Made by a program: the position numbers and the translations under genes. A model generated the notes under the pieces. It saw only the letters and a list, made by a program, of their open reading frames with translations. It was not told the DNA's origin and ran no database searches. A stretch of DNA of 47,324 nt from Lacinutrix jangbogonensis (GTDB lineage Bacteria > Bacteroidota > Bacteroidia > Flavobacteriales > Flavobacteriaceae): the NCBI RefSeq assembly GCF_000797445.1, contig NZ_JSWF01000018.1:1-47324 (forward strand), in the 5' to 3' direction. Of this stretch, positions 1-8,243 are shown one piece after another (position 1 is the stretch's first letter; every line of letters starts with the position of its first letter).

Positions 1-24
1 TTTTTTTATATTTATTGTTGTAAA

Positions 25-348
25 TTATTGTGCTTGTTGAGCTTGTTCTATAGCTTCTTGCCATGTTCTATTCATTTCATCCCAACCAATTGTTGAAATT
101 TGATAGATAGTGTAGATTAAATACAGAACGTTAATAATCATAATAATCATTGCTACAAGTTTAGCAGTTTCCATAGGTTTGGTTTCTCCTTCATAAGCAT
201 CAGGGTTTAGTTGTGCATCTTTAATTTTGTTTCCAGCTATAAAATAAGCAGGAGCAGATAGTAAAATACCTAAGCCTCCAAAACAGCAGCATAAAAGACC
301 TACAATTGATAATACATAAACTACAGTTGGGTTGAGTTTTTTCTTCAT
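25..348 (-). CDS. CCC-motif membrane protein (DUF4190-like)
   Basis: Small membrane protein of 107 aa. A run of four cysteines (residues 20-23) lies in the first hydrophobic segment (about 10-38), followed by a short polar loop and a second membrane segment (about 63-83); the tail (90-107) is polar and Gln-rich. This arrangement matches the flavobacterial CCC-motif membrane proteins related to DUF4190. Function is unknown. It lies 12 bp downstream of the DUF2752 gene on the same strand; such small membrane genes are often neighbours in this family, so a shared transcript is likely. Confidence 0.85.
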   Translation of the reverse strand: MKKKLNPTVVYVLSIVGLLCCCFGGLGILLSAPAYFIAGNKIKDAQLNPDAYEGETKPMETAKLVAMIIMIINVLYLIYTIYQISTIGWDEMNRTWQEAIEQAQQAQ

Positions 349-360
349 AAGTTGGATTGT

Positions 361-648
361 TTAAATTAATTTCTTGACTGTAAAACTAATAATAATAATT
401 AAAACGGAAGCTATTGCTAATCCATTAATAATTTTATTAATAGACTTAAATTTATAAAAAAGTGAGGTTATTATAACAATAGCTAATGGTATAAGTGCAT
501 AAATAGCTGGATACATTTTAAAAGCAGCTATAAATTCACCTTGAAATAATAAGCTAATACCACGTTGTAAACCACAACCCATACATTCAAAGCCAAACAA
601 TTTTTTGTTTAGACAAGGTAGCATGTATTGTTCTTGAAATAGTAACAT
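361..648 (-). CDS. DUF2752 domain membrane protein
   Basis: 95-aa membrane protein. The N-terminal part contains the DUF2752 signature LFGFECMGCGLQRG (about residues 17-30) with the paired Cys-x-x-Cys, followed by two hydrophobic helices (about 43-63 and 74-93). The molecular role of DUF2752 is not known. It is the first gene of a probable two-gene unit with the CCC-motif protein. The start chosen is the first ATG; a later ATG (residue 9) immediately before the conserved block is possible. Confidence 0.85.
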   Translation of the reverse strand: MLLFQEQYMLPCLNKKLFGFECMGCGLQRGISLLFQGEFIAAFKMYPAIYALIPLAIVIITSLFYKFKSINKIINGLAIASVLIIIISFTVKKLI

Positions 649-795
649 TAAAGCAAATGTAAAAAATATCTACAAAAAAAGCTGCTTTTAGTTAGCAAGA
701 TCAATAGCTTTTTAGACTAATAGCAAATGAGTTTTAAAGTTTATTTGGTATAACTGTCTATTGAAAATAATTATCTTAGCCATTTATTAGATAAA

Positions 796-999
796 ATGAA
801 ACACAAAAATACCATAAGTTATTTACTTATTTTACTAGGAGGGAGTATTGCTATTTATGCTAATGCAAATGAAAAGCAGAGTATTCTGCTTTTGATATTA
901 GGTATTTTTACGTTAATGTCTGGTTTGTATATTTTAAATGCATCGTTGTCTAGCAAACCTCCAAGAAATGATTATGAAATTAAGGACGAAGAAGAATGA
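796..999 (+). CDS. small membrane protein, unknown
   Basis: 67 aa: a short basic N-terminus, two hydrophobic helices (about 8-22 and 27-50) and an acidic tail. I do not recognise a named family. Its TGA overlaps the ATG of the Smr gene (ATGA), so the two genes are translationally coupled. Confidence 0.75.
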   Translation: MKHKNTISYLLILLGGSIAIYANANEKQSILLLILGIFTLMSGLYILNASLSSKPPRNDYEIKDEEE

Positions 1000-1559
1000 G
1001 TTTTAATATAGGTGATTTTGTATATGTTTTGGATGAAGCACTCTCTGGTAACATTATTAGAATAGTAGGTTCTGAAATAACTATTGAGGACGAAGATGGT
1101 TTTGAGTTGTCTTTTAGGGCTCATGAAATTGTAAAAAAGCAAGGTGATAGTCTTAGAAAAGGAGCTTTTAGAAGTAAAAGTATAAATCAAGTACTTTCAG
1201 AAAAAGAATCAAATAAAAAAAGAACACTCCCAAGAGTAAAACCAAAAGAACGCTTTCAACCAACTATGGAAGTCGATTTGCACATTCATCATTTAGTGAA
1301 ATCTGAAAGACATTTAGGGAGTCATGATAAAAAATTAATTCAGCTTGAAACAGCAAAGCATAAATTAGAATTTGCCATGCAAAAGAAAATACAGAAAATT
1401 GTATTTATTCATGGCGTAGGAGAAGGTACTTTAAAGCTAGAATTAGAATATTTATTTAAGCGCTATAACAACTTAAAGTTTTATGATGCCGATTACAAAA
1501 AATACGGTCAAGGCGCAACAGAGGTTTATATCTATCAAAATATTGATCCACACGATTAA
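996..1559 (+). CDS. Smr domain protein with N-terminal KOW-like domain
   Basis: 187-aa soluble protein. The N-terminus (1-48) reads as a small beta domain like the KOW/DUF2027 N-terminus found in Bacteroidota Smr proteins. A basic linker (50-90) follows, then a C-terminal Smr domain with the DLHIH motif (94-98) and HGVGEGTL (139-146). Smr domains are nucleic-acid-binding or nicking modules related to the MutS2 C-terminus. This is a standalone Smr protein, not MutS2. Start overlaps the stop of the upstream small membrane gene. Confidence 0.92.
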   Translation: MSFNIGDFVYVLDEALSGNIIRIVGSEITIEDEDGFELSFRAHEIVKKQGDSLRKGAFRSKSINQVLSEKESNKKRTLPRVKPKERFQPTMEVDLHIHHLVKSERHLGSHDKKLIQLETAKHKLEFAMQKKIQKIVFIHGVGEGTLKLELEYLFKRYNNLKFYDADYKKYGQGATEVYIYQNIDPHD

Positions 1560-1571
1560 CTATTTTAGGTG

Positions 1572-2486
1572 TTAAAATGCTGGTGTTACAGATCTTGAAG
1601 TTGTAGTTGTTAACGTTCCAAAATCTAAAGTATCTTGAATTAATATTGGTAAAACAATATTTGTTAGATTTAGTGATAATTGAAAACTTTGTGAAATGGG
1701 ATGTAATCTAAAAGCAGTTGCAGGAATGTTATTTACTACATCTACATTTAAATAATCTGCTCCTACAGTATTATTTTCTATATCGTTTGCAGGGTTTTGA
1801 TCTTGTGTAGTGCCTTCTTCATTGATAGTGAGTATCAAATCGTTGTCATCATCCGTGTCAAGATAATTTGGAATACCATCACCATCTGTATCTAAAGCTT
1901 CGGTAAGTAATAATTCTACAGTGTAATTTGGCATTTCGCTTGCTGTTAATACATTATCACCATCATCATCTGCATCTATATAATTTGGCAAACCATCACC
2001 ATCTGTATCATCGTTTTCTAAATCACCATCACCATCTATGTCTTCTAATTCAGCAGGAATGCCGTCGTTATCGTCTTCGGTTAACACTATTGCAAAAATG
2101 GCGTTTACATTAGAATTATAATCATTGGTTACACTTAAGTTTGAAGGTGGTATTACACTGCAAAAAACGTCGCTATTAATTTCATTATTATAAGTTCTAT
2201 AATTAAATTGATTATCATTATTAGTAAACGCAGGATTATTATTAATTAAGTTTACCAGTAAAGGGTTGGTAGCATCAAATTCTGTTGCAATTAATTCTAC
2301 TAGCGTTGTATTGATAACAACTGAAAGCGATTCTGCTGGATCTGTTTTTATTTTGTAGCATATTAAATCGCCACAGTCGACAGTATTAAACGTCTCTTCA
2401 AATTCTAATGCTGTTGTAATAATATCACCATCATTACAACTTGTAAAAAGAAAAGCTAGAGTTAAAAAAGAAAAAATAATTCTCAT
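1572..2486 (-). CDS. lipoprotein with thrombospondin type 3 calcium-binding repeats
   Basis: Lipoprotein signal peptide MRIIFSFLTLAFLFTSC; I start at the ATG at 2486, not the one 21 bp upstream, because it gives a canonical signal peptide with lipobox TSC. The mature part has a beta-rich N-terminal region, then a run of Asp-rich DxDGDGIPxxxD repeats, then a C-terminal beta region without a sorting domain that I can recognise. Thrombospondin type 3 repeats bind calcium; in Bacteroidota such proteins are usually on the cell surface. Molecular partner unknown. It is divergent from the cysteine desulfurase gene. Confidence 0.85.
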   Translation of the reverse strand: MRIIFSFLTLAFLFTSCNDGDIITTALEFEETFNTVDCGDLICYKIKTDPAESLSVVINTTLVELIATEFDATNPLLVNLINNNPAFTNNDNQFNYRTYNNEINSDVFCSVIPPSNLSVTNDYNSNVNAIFAIVLTEDDNDGIPAELEDIDGDGDLENDDTDGDGLPNYIDADDDGDNVLTASEMPNYTVELLLTEALDTDGDGIPNYLDTDDDNDLILTINEEGTTQDQNPANDIENNTVGADYLNVDVVNNIPATAFRLHPISQSFQLSLNLTNIVLPILIQDTLDFGTLTTTTSRSVTPAF

Positions 2487-2530
2487 ATATAGTAGATTAT
2501 ACAGCAAAAATAACAGAATTACGTAAATGA

Positions 2531-2547
2531 TACCATAGCTTATGGTA
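2531..2547. promoter_or_regulatory. 17-bp palindrome in divergent intergenic region
   Basis: TACCATA-GCT-TATGGTA, a perfect 7-bp inverted repeat with a 3-bp centre, between the divergently transcribed lipoprotein and cysteine desulfurase genes. It could be an operator or a small hairpin. No regulator is identified. Confidence 0.3.
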
Positions 2548-2653
2548 ATTAATTTTATTTGACTTATTTTTGACAGCTAGAAACACTTGTTTTTCCTTTT
2601 GCAATATAGTGATAACAAAGGATTAGCAATAAATATTAAAGTTTTCCCAAAAA

Positions 2654-3793
2654 ATGAAGCAAGTATATTTTGATAGTGCAGCAACAACGCAAATAAGATC
2701 AGAAATTGTTGAGAAAATGACAACTGTTATGCAAGAGTGTTATGGTAATGCCTCTTCAACACATAGTTATGGACGTTCATCCAAGTCTATGGTTGAAAAT
2801 GCAAGAAAAACAGTTGCAAAACAACTTAATTGTTCGGCTTCCGAAATTATATTTACTTCTGGAGGAACAGAAGCAGATAATCTTGCCTTGCGTAGTTCTG
2901 TTAGAGATTTAGGAGTAAAGACTATAATCACTTCACGTATTGAGCATCATGCAGTTATTTACACTGTAAATCAATTAGAACGCGAATATGGTATAACTGT
3001 TAAGTTTGTAGATTTAGATGAAGAAGGACAAATAGACTATACACATCTTGAAGCATTATTACAATCGCCAAAAAAGAAATTGGTGAGCTTAATGCATGTA
3101 AATAATGAAATAGGAAACATTTTAGATATTAAACGTGTAGGCGAATTATGCAAAGCAAATAACGCTCTATTTCATAGTGATACTGTACAATCTGTAGGGC
3201 ATTACGAATTAGATTTGCAAGATATATCTATTGATTTTTTGGCAGTTAGCGCACATAAATTTCATGGTCCAAAAGGTGTAGGTTTTGCTTTTGTTAGAAA
3301 AAATTCGGGTATTAAACCTTTAATTTTTGGAGGAGAGCAGGAGCGAGGAGCAAGAGCAGGAACAGAAGCTGTACACAATATTGTTGGTTTAGAGGAAGCG
3401 TTAAAAATATCATATGCTAATTTAACTGAAGAACGTGCTTATATCACTTCATTAAAAAAATATTTTATTAAATCTATAATCGAAGCCTTTCCAGAAGCGA
3501 GTTTTAATGGAAGTTCGGCAAATTTTGAAAAAAGCACCTATACTCTTGTTAATGTATGTTTACCAATTGCACCAGAAAAAGCACCAATATTATTGTTTCA
3601 ATTGGACTTAAAAGGAATCGCTTGCTCTAAAGGAAGTGCTTGCCAAAGTGGTAGTGCTAAAGGTTCTCATGTATTATCACAGATTTTATGTTATGAGGAT
3701 ATGCAGAAGCCTTCACTTAGATTTTCATTTTGTAAATACAATACAACAACAGAAATTGATTATGTTGTAGATGTTTTAAAAGACTTTATGTAA
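2654..3793 (+). CDS. cysteine desulfurase (IscS/NifS family)
   Basis: 379-aa PLP-dependent class V aminotransferase that takes sulfur from L-cysteine for Fe-S cluster or thio-cofactor synthesis. Visible features: TSGGTEADN (68-76), the PLP-binding lysine in SAHKFHG (Lys202), and the catalytic loop GSACQSG with Cys330. The long-loop GSAC form marks the IscS/NifS group, not SufS. The Arg-rich loop EQERGARAGTE (229-238) is also typical. No isc genes are adjacent, so the acceptor pathway cannot be told from context. An alpha/beta hydrolase gene follows after 9 bp. Confidence 0.93.
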   Translation: MKQVYFDSAATTQIRSEIVEKMTTVMQECYGNASSTHSYGRSSKSMVENARKTVAKQLNCSASEIIFTSGGTEADNLALRSSVRDLGVKTIITSRIEHHAVIYTVNQLEREYGITVKFVDLDEEGQIDYTHLEALLQSPKKKLVSLMHVNNEIGNILDIKRVGELCKANNALFHSDTVQSVGHYELDLQDISIDFLAVSAHKFHGPKGVGFAFVRKNSGIKPLIFGGEQERGARAGTEAVHNIVGLEEALKISYANLTEERAYITSLKKYFIKSIIEAFPEASFNGSSANFEKSTYTLVNVCLPIAPEKAPILLFQLDLKGIACSKGSACQSGSAKGSHVLSQILCYEDMQKPSLRFSFCKYNTTTEIDYVVDVLKDFM

Positions 3794-3802
3794 TTTTGCT
3801 AT

Positions 3803-4585
3803 ATGTTAAACTACACTACTTATTTACATAAAACAGCTACCGAATGGGTGACTTTTGTTCATGGAGCAGGAGGAAGTTCGTCTATTTGGTTTAAGCAAGT
3901 AAGAAGTTTTGGTGCACAGTTTAACGTATTAGTTCTAGATTTAAGAGGTCATGGTAATTCTAAACCAGCTTTAAAAGATGCTTTTAATTCTAAATATACT
4001 TTCGATTCTATTACCAATGATATTGTAGAGGTTATAGACCATTTAAAGATTCAAAAATCCCATTTTATAGGTATTTCCTTAGGTACTATTTTAATAAGAA
4101 ATCTTGCCGAAAATCATCCAGAACGCGTGCAAAGCATGATTATGGGTGGCGCCATTATGAAATTAAATTTCCGCTCGCAAGTACTTATTAAACTTGGTGT
4201 TGTATTTAAATCGGTAGTGCCTTATATGTTACTTTATAAGTTTTTTGCATTTATTATTATGCCACGTAAAAATCATAAAAAGTCACGTTTATTGTTTGTC
4301 AATGAAGCAAAAAAACTGTACCAAAAAGAGTTTTTACGTTGGTTTAAACTCACTTCGGAAATAAACCCATTATTACGTTTCTTTAGAGCTAAAGACATAA
4401 AAATACCAACTTTATATGTTATGGGCGAACAAGACCATTTATTTTTACCGTCTATAAAAAATATAGTAGCTAAACATATAAAATCGACGCTGTTAGTCAT
4501 TGAAAATTGTGGACACGTTGTAAATGTAGAGCAACCAGAAACATTTAACATTCAGGCTATTAAGTTTATTAATGAATTAGCTTAA
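3803..4585 (+). CDS. alpha/beta fold hydrolase
   Basis: 260 aa, cytosolic, no signal peptide. Motifs: oxyanion region VHGAGG (19-24), nucleophile elbow GISLGT (Ser92), acid Asp211 in MGEQDHLF and base His238 in ENCGHV; a helical cap lies between about 130 and 190. Substrate unknown. It sits 9 bp after the cysteine desulfurase, probably co-transcribed. Its stop overlaps the stop of the convergent SDR gene within a TTAA sequence. Confidence 0.9.
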   Translation: MLNYTTYLHKTATEWVTFVHGAGGSSSIWFKQVRSFGAQFNVLVLDLRGHGNSKPALKDAFNSKYTFDSITNDIVEVIDHLKIQKSHFIGISLGTILIRNLAENHPERVQSMIMGGAIMKLNFRSQVLIKLGVVFKSVVPYMLLYKFFAFIIMPRKNHKKSRLLFVNEAKKLYQKEFLRWFKLTSEINPLLRFFRAKDIKIPTLYVMGEQDHLFLPSIKNIVAKHIKSTLLVIENCGHVVNVEQPETFNIQAIKFINELA

Positions 4586-5697
4586 TAACTTTGTCTGAAT
4601 TTTTTTTCTACTGAGAAATTAATCAGATTCATAAAATTATCGTGCACACCAAGTGTTGTTTCTAATTTTAATTGATTGATAATGTCTTTAATACGTTTGG
4701 CATCGAATTGCAGATCTGGAATAGAAATATAGTTTTTAAACAACTGCCCAATCGTTTTATAATAAATCGCTTCGAAGCTATTAAGGTCTAATGGCATTTT
4801 GTCTATATACTCATAATTGTTTATTTGAAAAGATTCCAACACTTTACCAACGTAATCCTTATGCAAAACTTGTTTTGGATTTACGATATTTAGCTCTTTA
4901 ATTTCTGGATGATCTACGGCATATAAAATGGCTTTTGATACAAAATCGACTGGCACGATATTGAGTCCGCTTTCTTTATCAATCCATATTCTAAAAGCAT
5001 TCGTAAACTTCTTAGAATATTTATCTAAAAACATTGGCCAAGAGTAAAATACATCGAATTTTGGTGTTTCAAAAAACGGCTTATCTAGTAATCGACCACA
5101 AATAATACTAGGTCTTAAAATTTGCGAAGCAATATTAATAGCCTTGCATTTTTGTATTACATATTGTTCAGTTTCGTATTTAGATTGCTCGTAAGGGTTT
5201 CTAAAACTATCGACGTTATATTTTGAAATAGTATCGTTTACCACTTCATTCTGGATACCAAAAGAGTAGGCCGTACTTATATAAATAAACCTGTTGACAG
5301 ATTCCGGAAGATTTTCCAAAAGCTGTTGTGTTGCAATATAGTTTTGCTCATGTACTACTGTTTTAGAATTTGTAGCGTGAGATAAATTAGTAGAACCTGC
5401 ACAATGTATTATTGTAGAAAAATTATAGGCTTTAAGCGTGTCTTTTTTTATATTAACAAGGTCTTCTGCAATTACTGTAATTCTTTCCAGACACTTTTCT
5501 ACACTAATATCTTTTAGGTAGTCAGGCTTAGTACTATTATTTAAAACCTTTAATAAGCGTTCTTTTGCAGTAATACTTTTATCTCTAATTACAACATAAA
5601 GGTGCTCTTGAGTATTATTAGAAATGACTTGTTTAAGCCAATCGAATATTACATGACTTCCAACAATTCCAGTTCCTCCAGTAAGCAGACAATTCAT
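4582..5697 (-). CDS. NAD(P)-dependent SDR, thioester-reductase-like
   Basis: 371-aa extended short-chain dehydrogenase. N-terminal nucleotide-binding motif TGGTGIVG (6-13), catalytic Ser141 in YISTAY, and YxxxK (Tyr169, Lys173) in NPYEQSKYETEQ. This pattern fits the NAD-binding-4 / male-sterility / thioester-reductase group that reduces acyl thioesters or modifies sugar or lipid intermediates; the substrate is not evident here. Monocistronic in appearance, convergent with the hydrolase gene. Confidence 0.88.
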   Translation of the reverse strand: MNCLLTGGTGIVGSHVIFDWLKQVISNNTQEHLYVVIRDKSITAKERLLKVLNNSTKPDYLKDISVEKCLERITVIAEDLVNIKKDTLKAYNFSTIIHCAGSTNLSHATNSKTVVHEQNYIATQQLLENLPESVNRFIYISTAYSFGIQNEVVNDTISKYNVDSFRNPYEQSKYETEQYVIQKCKAINIASQILRPSIICGRLLDKPFFETPKFDVFYSWPMFLDKYSKKFTNAFRIWIDKESGLNIVPVDFVSKAILYAVDHPEIKELNIVNPKQVLHKDYVGKVLESFQINNYEYIDKMPLDLNSFEAIYYKTIGQLFKNYISIPDLQFDAKRIKDIINQLKLETTLGVHDNFMNLINFSVEKKFRQSY

Positions 5698-5737
5698 AGT
5701 TTGTAATTAATATAAATTAGGCACGAATATACTATAA

Positions 5738-5908
5738 TTACTGTTGTTGTAAGACTTCTATTTGTTCTAAAATCTTTTGTGCTTCTGCTTGTTTTTTATC
5801 GCTTTCACTTCTGTTAGTAGTCGATAGCTTGTAAGATTGTTCTAGCAGGCTTTTATAAGCGTCTTGTAGTTTATCGAGTTTACTTTTCTTTTTAAATATT
5901 CCAAACAT
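5738..5908 (-). CDS. Lacal_2735 family protein
   Basis: 56-aa soluble protein read from the sequence, starting MFGIFKKKSKLDKLQD and containing the SYKLSTTNRSESDKKQAEA block, then a short amphipathic helix. Start, length and SxTNRxxSD core match the Lacal_2735 family, a small helical protein of unknown function common in Flavobacteriaceae. Predicted as a helical hairpin, highly charged. Confidence 0.88.
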   Translation of the reverse strand: MFGIFKKKSKLDKLQDAYKSLLEQSYKLSTTNRSESDKKQAEAQKILEQIEVLQQQ

Positions 5909-5992
5909 AGTTTTATTTTTTTTACAAAGATAAAAACTAGTATCTCATTTACTTTTAAGGTTTTGTTAAAACGGTTCTTATAATAAAATTAT

Positions 5993-6379
5993 CTATCTAA
6001 AGAATACAGAATGCAGATAACGTCCTGGCATAAAAGTAAAACCTCCAGCAATAATTAGTGCTCCAAAATAGAGTAGTATCATCTTGCGTTTATGCACTGT
6101 AATATTTCCTTTTTTAATTGCGATGTATGCAGTGGGAACAGTATAAATAGTTAAAAAGCTAAAGAGGTGAATCCATCCAAAATGATTAAAAACGGTTGGG
6201 CCAACTCCAGCGGGCATAAAAAGCGTTACAAATGCCGTAAATAGCATAAGAGCCATATATATTCTTCCCAAGGTTTTGTGTAATGGCGTTCCTTTTTTTA
6301 AAATAAGACTAACAGTTCCAAGTACAAAAGCAGGAAGCACTGTAAATAAATGAATGAACATTAATGTTTCGTAAGACAT
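5993..6379 (-). CDS. DUF2306 family membrane protein
   Basis: 128-aa membrane protein with four hydrophobic helices (about 5-25, 37-57, 66-86, 99-118). The positions of HKTLGRIYM (34-42), W69 and HKRKMILLY (96-104), with histidines near the membrane faces, match DUF2306, a family of small, possibly heme-binding, membrane proteins of unknown function. Isolated gene. Confidence 0.85.
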   Translation of the reverse strand: MSYETLMFIHLFTVLPAFVLGTVSLILKKGTPLHKTLGRIYMALMLFTAFVTLFMPAGVGPTVFNHFGWIHLFSFLTIYTVPTAYIAIKKGNITVHKRKMILLYFGALIIAGGFTFMPGRYLHSVFFR

Positions 6380-6592
6380 AGTTAGTGGTTTAATTGCATA
6401 TTCAAATATGTGTAATTTATAATTGAAGTCAATTTATAAAAGTATGAGTTGTTATTTTTAGGTGACGAAATGTGTTTTAAAGACAAGATATCTTAATTTT
6501 TAACTGTTGGTCTTTCAATACCTATTAACTTTAAGCAGTTAAATAATATTCTTTTAGGTTATGATTTGTGGTTAGTGAAGCTTTTATTTTTT

Positions 6593-7135
6593 TTATAAAT
6601 GAATAAGTTTGATTCGTTTATCATTAATGAATATGAACGTTCCCATTGTTGCGTTTCCTTTTAAGATGAAATCAAACTTCTTTGTTAAATTTTCGGGCAC
6701 TTCAATTTCGACTTTATCAAAATACAAGAATGTATTATTTCCAATCGGTTTTAATGTTACATTCATTTCTTCATTTCCAGGATCTAAATTAGTATAGTAT
6801 CTATTGGGATCGAGATATAATTTAAATTGAGTTGAATCTGGCATCTTTGTTTTTGATACAACTTTATTTAATGAATAATCAAATGTTGTTCCATCAGATA
6901 GTGGTTGCTTTAATGCTGTCCGCTTAACACTTAATTTATATCTGTAACCCCAAGCAAATTCAAAACGATCTAAGTATTCGATTGATGAATCTGGGGAGCT
7001 AAACGTTAATCTTTTGAAATGCTCATAATTTTGAAAGGATAAATAAGGATCGATAATTACGTTTTTATTTGTAGTGGTTTGCCCATTTAAGGACATTGAG
7101 ATAAAAGTAAAAAGTATAATTATTATATAATTCAT
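6593..7135 (-). CDS. secreted protein, unknown
   Basis: 180 aa with an N-terminal signal peptide (MNYIIIILFTFISMSLNGQ, cleavage after about residue 18). The mature part is mixed beta with several Tyr/Phe and Asn residues, no cysteines and no recognisable domain. Probably periplasmic or exported. It borders the accessory island at 7.1-10.1 kb and could itself be accessory. I do not recognise the family. Confidence 0.7.
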   Translation of the reverse strand: MNYIIIILFTFISMSLNGQTTTNKNVIIDPYLSFQNYEHFKRLTFSSPDSSIEYLDRFEFAWGYRYKLSVKRTALKQPLSDGTTFDYSLNKVVSKTKMPDSTQFKLYLDPNRYYTNLDPGNEEMNVTLKPIGNNTFLYFDKVEIEVPENLTKKFDFILKGNATMGTFIFINDKRIKLIHL

Positions 7136-7147
7136 ATTTTGTTATTT

Positions 7148-7252
7148 TTAGAATAATTGCTTTTCGTAAATGTCTAACAATGTCAGGTTATTATAGTTTT
7201 CTATTTTGAAAGGTTCACTGTAATGTCTAATTACTTTGTCATTTCTGTACAT
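7148..7252 (-). pseudogene. IS3-family transposase orfA N-terminal remnant
   Basis: A 34-codon frame beginning MYRNDKVIRHYSEPFKI. The start MYRNDxVIRRYSExFK is characteristic of OrfA of Bacteroidota IS3-family elements. After residue 17 the similarity fades and the frame ends at residue 34, so only the beginning survives. The bases just upstream on the minus strand (about 7270-7293, TGACTCGTCCTGAAACAAGG on that strand) look like an insertion-sequence end. No orfB is present. Confidence 0.6.
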
Positions 7253-7302
7253 AATTTTTAAAATTATGTAGCCTTGTTTCAGGACGAGTCAGTATTAACC
7301 AG

Positions 7303-7420
7303 AACGTTATTACATATGGTTTGTTACGTGTTTTAAGCACCTAATTCAGTAAATAAAAACCGAATAGAAAATCCAGGAATATTTTCGCAAGTAGGCTAGA
7401 ACTAGCAATAAATGGTATAC
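7303..7420 (-). repeat. structured intergenic repeat, copy A
   Basis: First of three related ~115-bp repeats. Shared blocks on the plus strand: AACGTT at the left edge, ATGG(t/c)TTgTT, AATAAA-x-AAAC-GAATA, a central hairpin (here GAAAAT...ATTTTC), GTAGGC and (A)CTAGCAATAAAT at the right edge. On the minus strand it starts 18 bp after the stop of the frameshifted DUF695-like gene. Copies B and C stand in the same relation to their genes, as attC sites do in gene cassettes. Confidence 0.7.
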
Positions 7421-7437
7421 GGTATTACCCACAGTTT

Positions 7438-7918
7438 TTATTCCTCAATTGATGTCTCCCAACCATCATAATCTCCATTCAAGTCAGATGCTTTTTGCCA
7501 CAATTCCAATGTATATTCATCTATTTCGTCATAACTAACTTTGTCAATTCGTGATACTGAAATAACAAATTTGTATTCATTCGGTTGTTCTATTTTTTCT
7601 TTGGTTTTTGTCAAATCTGCTTATTATTTCATCCTGAATTTTCCATAATTCGTCAGCATCTGCGCTACTTGACAAACCATTGTCTTTCTGATTTGGCATT
7701 TTGATTGAAATATAGACAACGTTTTCTTGTTCTTTTATTGGTGCAACAATAGTCAAATTCAAATCGGTGGCAATAGAACTTAATTTGTCATTTACATTCG
7801 AGAAGTAAAATGTCCAATCTGGTTGATATTCGTTTTTCGGCTCGGATTGTCCGAATATTTTACTTAAAAATCCCATGAATAAAATGATGGTTAATATTTT
7901 GTGACGATGTTTTTTCAA
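7438..7918 (-). pseudogene. frameshifted DUF695-like secreted protein
   Basis: The first 113 codons (stop at 7577) give a signal peptide (1-23) and a domain with DWTFYFSNVNDKLSSIATDL, PIKE and GLSSSADADELWKIQDEI, resembling the DUF695 domain often linked to RraB-like proteins. From about residue 100 the protein continues in another frame (TKTKEKIEQPNEYKFVISVS, then a Trp/Gly-rich end) to a stop at 7438. The total span, 481 bp, is one base more than a multiple of three, so a single indel near 7605-7620 breaks the gene. A sequencing error would look the same. Confidence 0.65.
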
Positions 7919-8123
7919 ATTGTGGGTAACCCGGCGAGGATTATGAGTTGTTTTCGCCTGTAAGATATTGTAAATATCTGTAAGGTAGAAATAACCGTAA
8001 GGTCGAAATAACTTATAACCAAGAGTTCTTGTTTAGTGCGCAGGGAAGCAAGCAGTCAACAATAACTTTGGCGAAGCCCTAGTCGGGTTCTGGTTAATGC
8101 GAGCGGAGCGGAGTATTAACCAG
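7919..8123. other. non-coding segment, locally GC-rich, with small repeats
   Basis: No gene seen. It contains a hairpin (GATATT-gta-AATATC, 7964-7978), a 17-bp tandem duplication (7980-7996 and 7997-8013, one mismatch aside from the end), and a GC-rich stretch (8040-8115) unlike the surrounding DNA. An 11-bp inverted repeat TTCTGGTTAAT / ATTAACCAGAA (8088-8098, 8115-8125) leads into repeat B. Confidence 0.5.
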
Positions 8124-8240
8124 AACGTTTGTGTATATGGTTTATTGAGTTGTTAAATAACTAATTTAATAAATCTAAACTGAATATAAAAACGGTACGG
8201 TTTTTATAAGCAGGCCAGGACTAGCAATAAATTAAAGGCG
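8124..8240 (-). repeat. structured intergenic repeat, copy B
   Basis: Second copy. It shares AACGTT, ATATGGTTTATTG, AATAAATCTAAACTGAATA and GGACTAGCAATAAAT with copies A and C; the central hairpin is TATAAAAAC/GTTTTTATA. The 15 bases before AACGTT (AGTATTAACCAG) are identical to those before copy A. It begins 4 bp after the stop of the adenylate cyclase gene on the minus strand. Confidence 0.75.
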
Positions 8241-8243
8241 CAA

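Noticed and set aside
1928-2113. His/Leu-rich 61-aa frame on the plus strand
   Set aside because: It is the antisense of the Asp-rich calcium repeats of the lipoprotein; codon use and composition are an artefact of the other strand.
4582-4585. Overlapping stop codons of convergent genes
   Set aside because: TTAA is palindromic and such overlaps are common in compact genomes; no special meaning.
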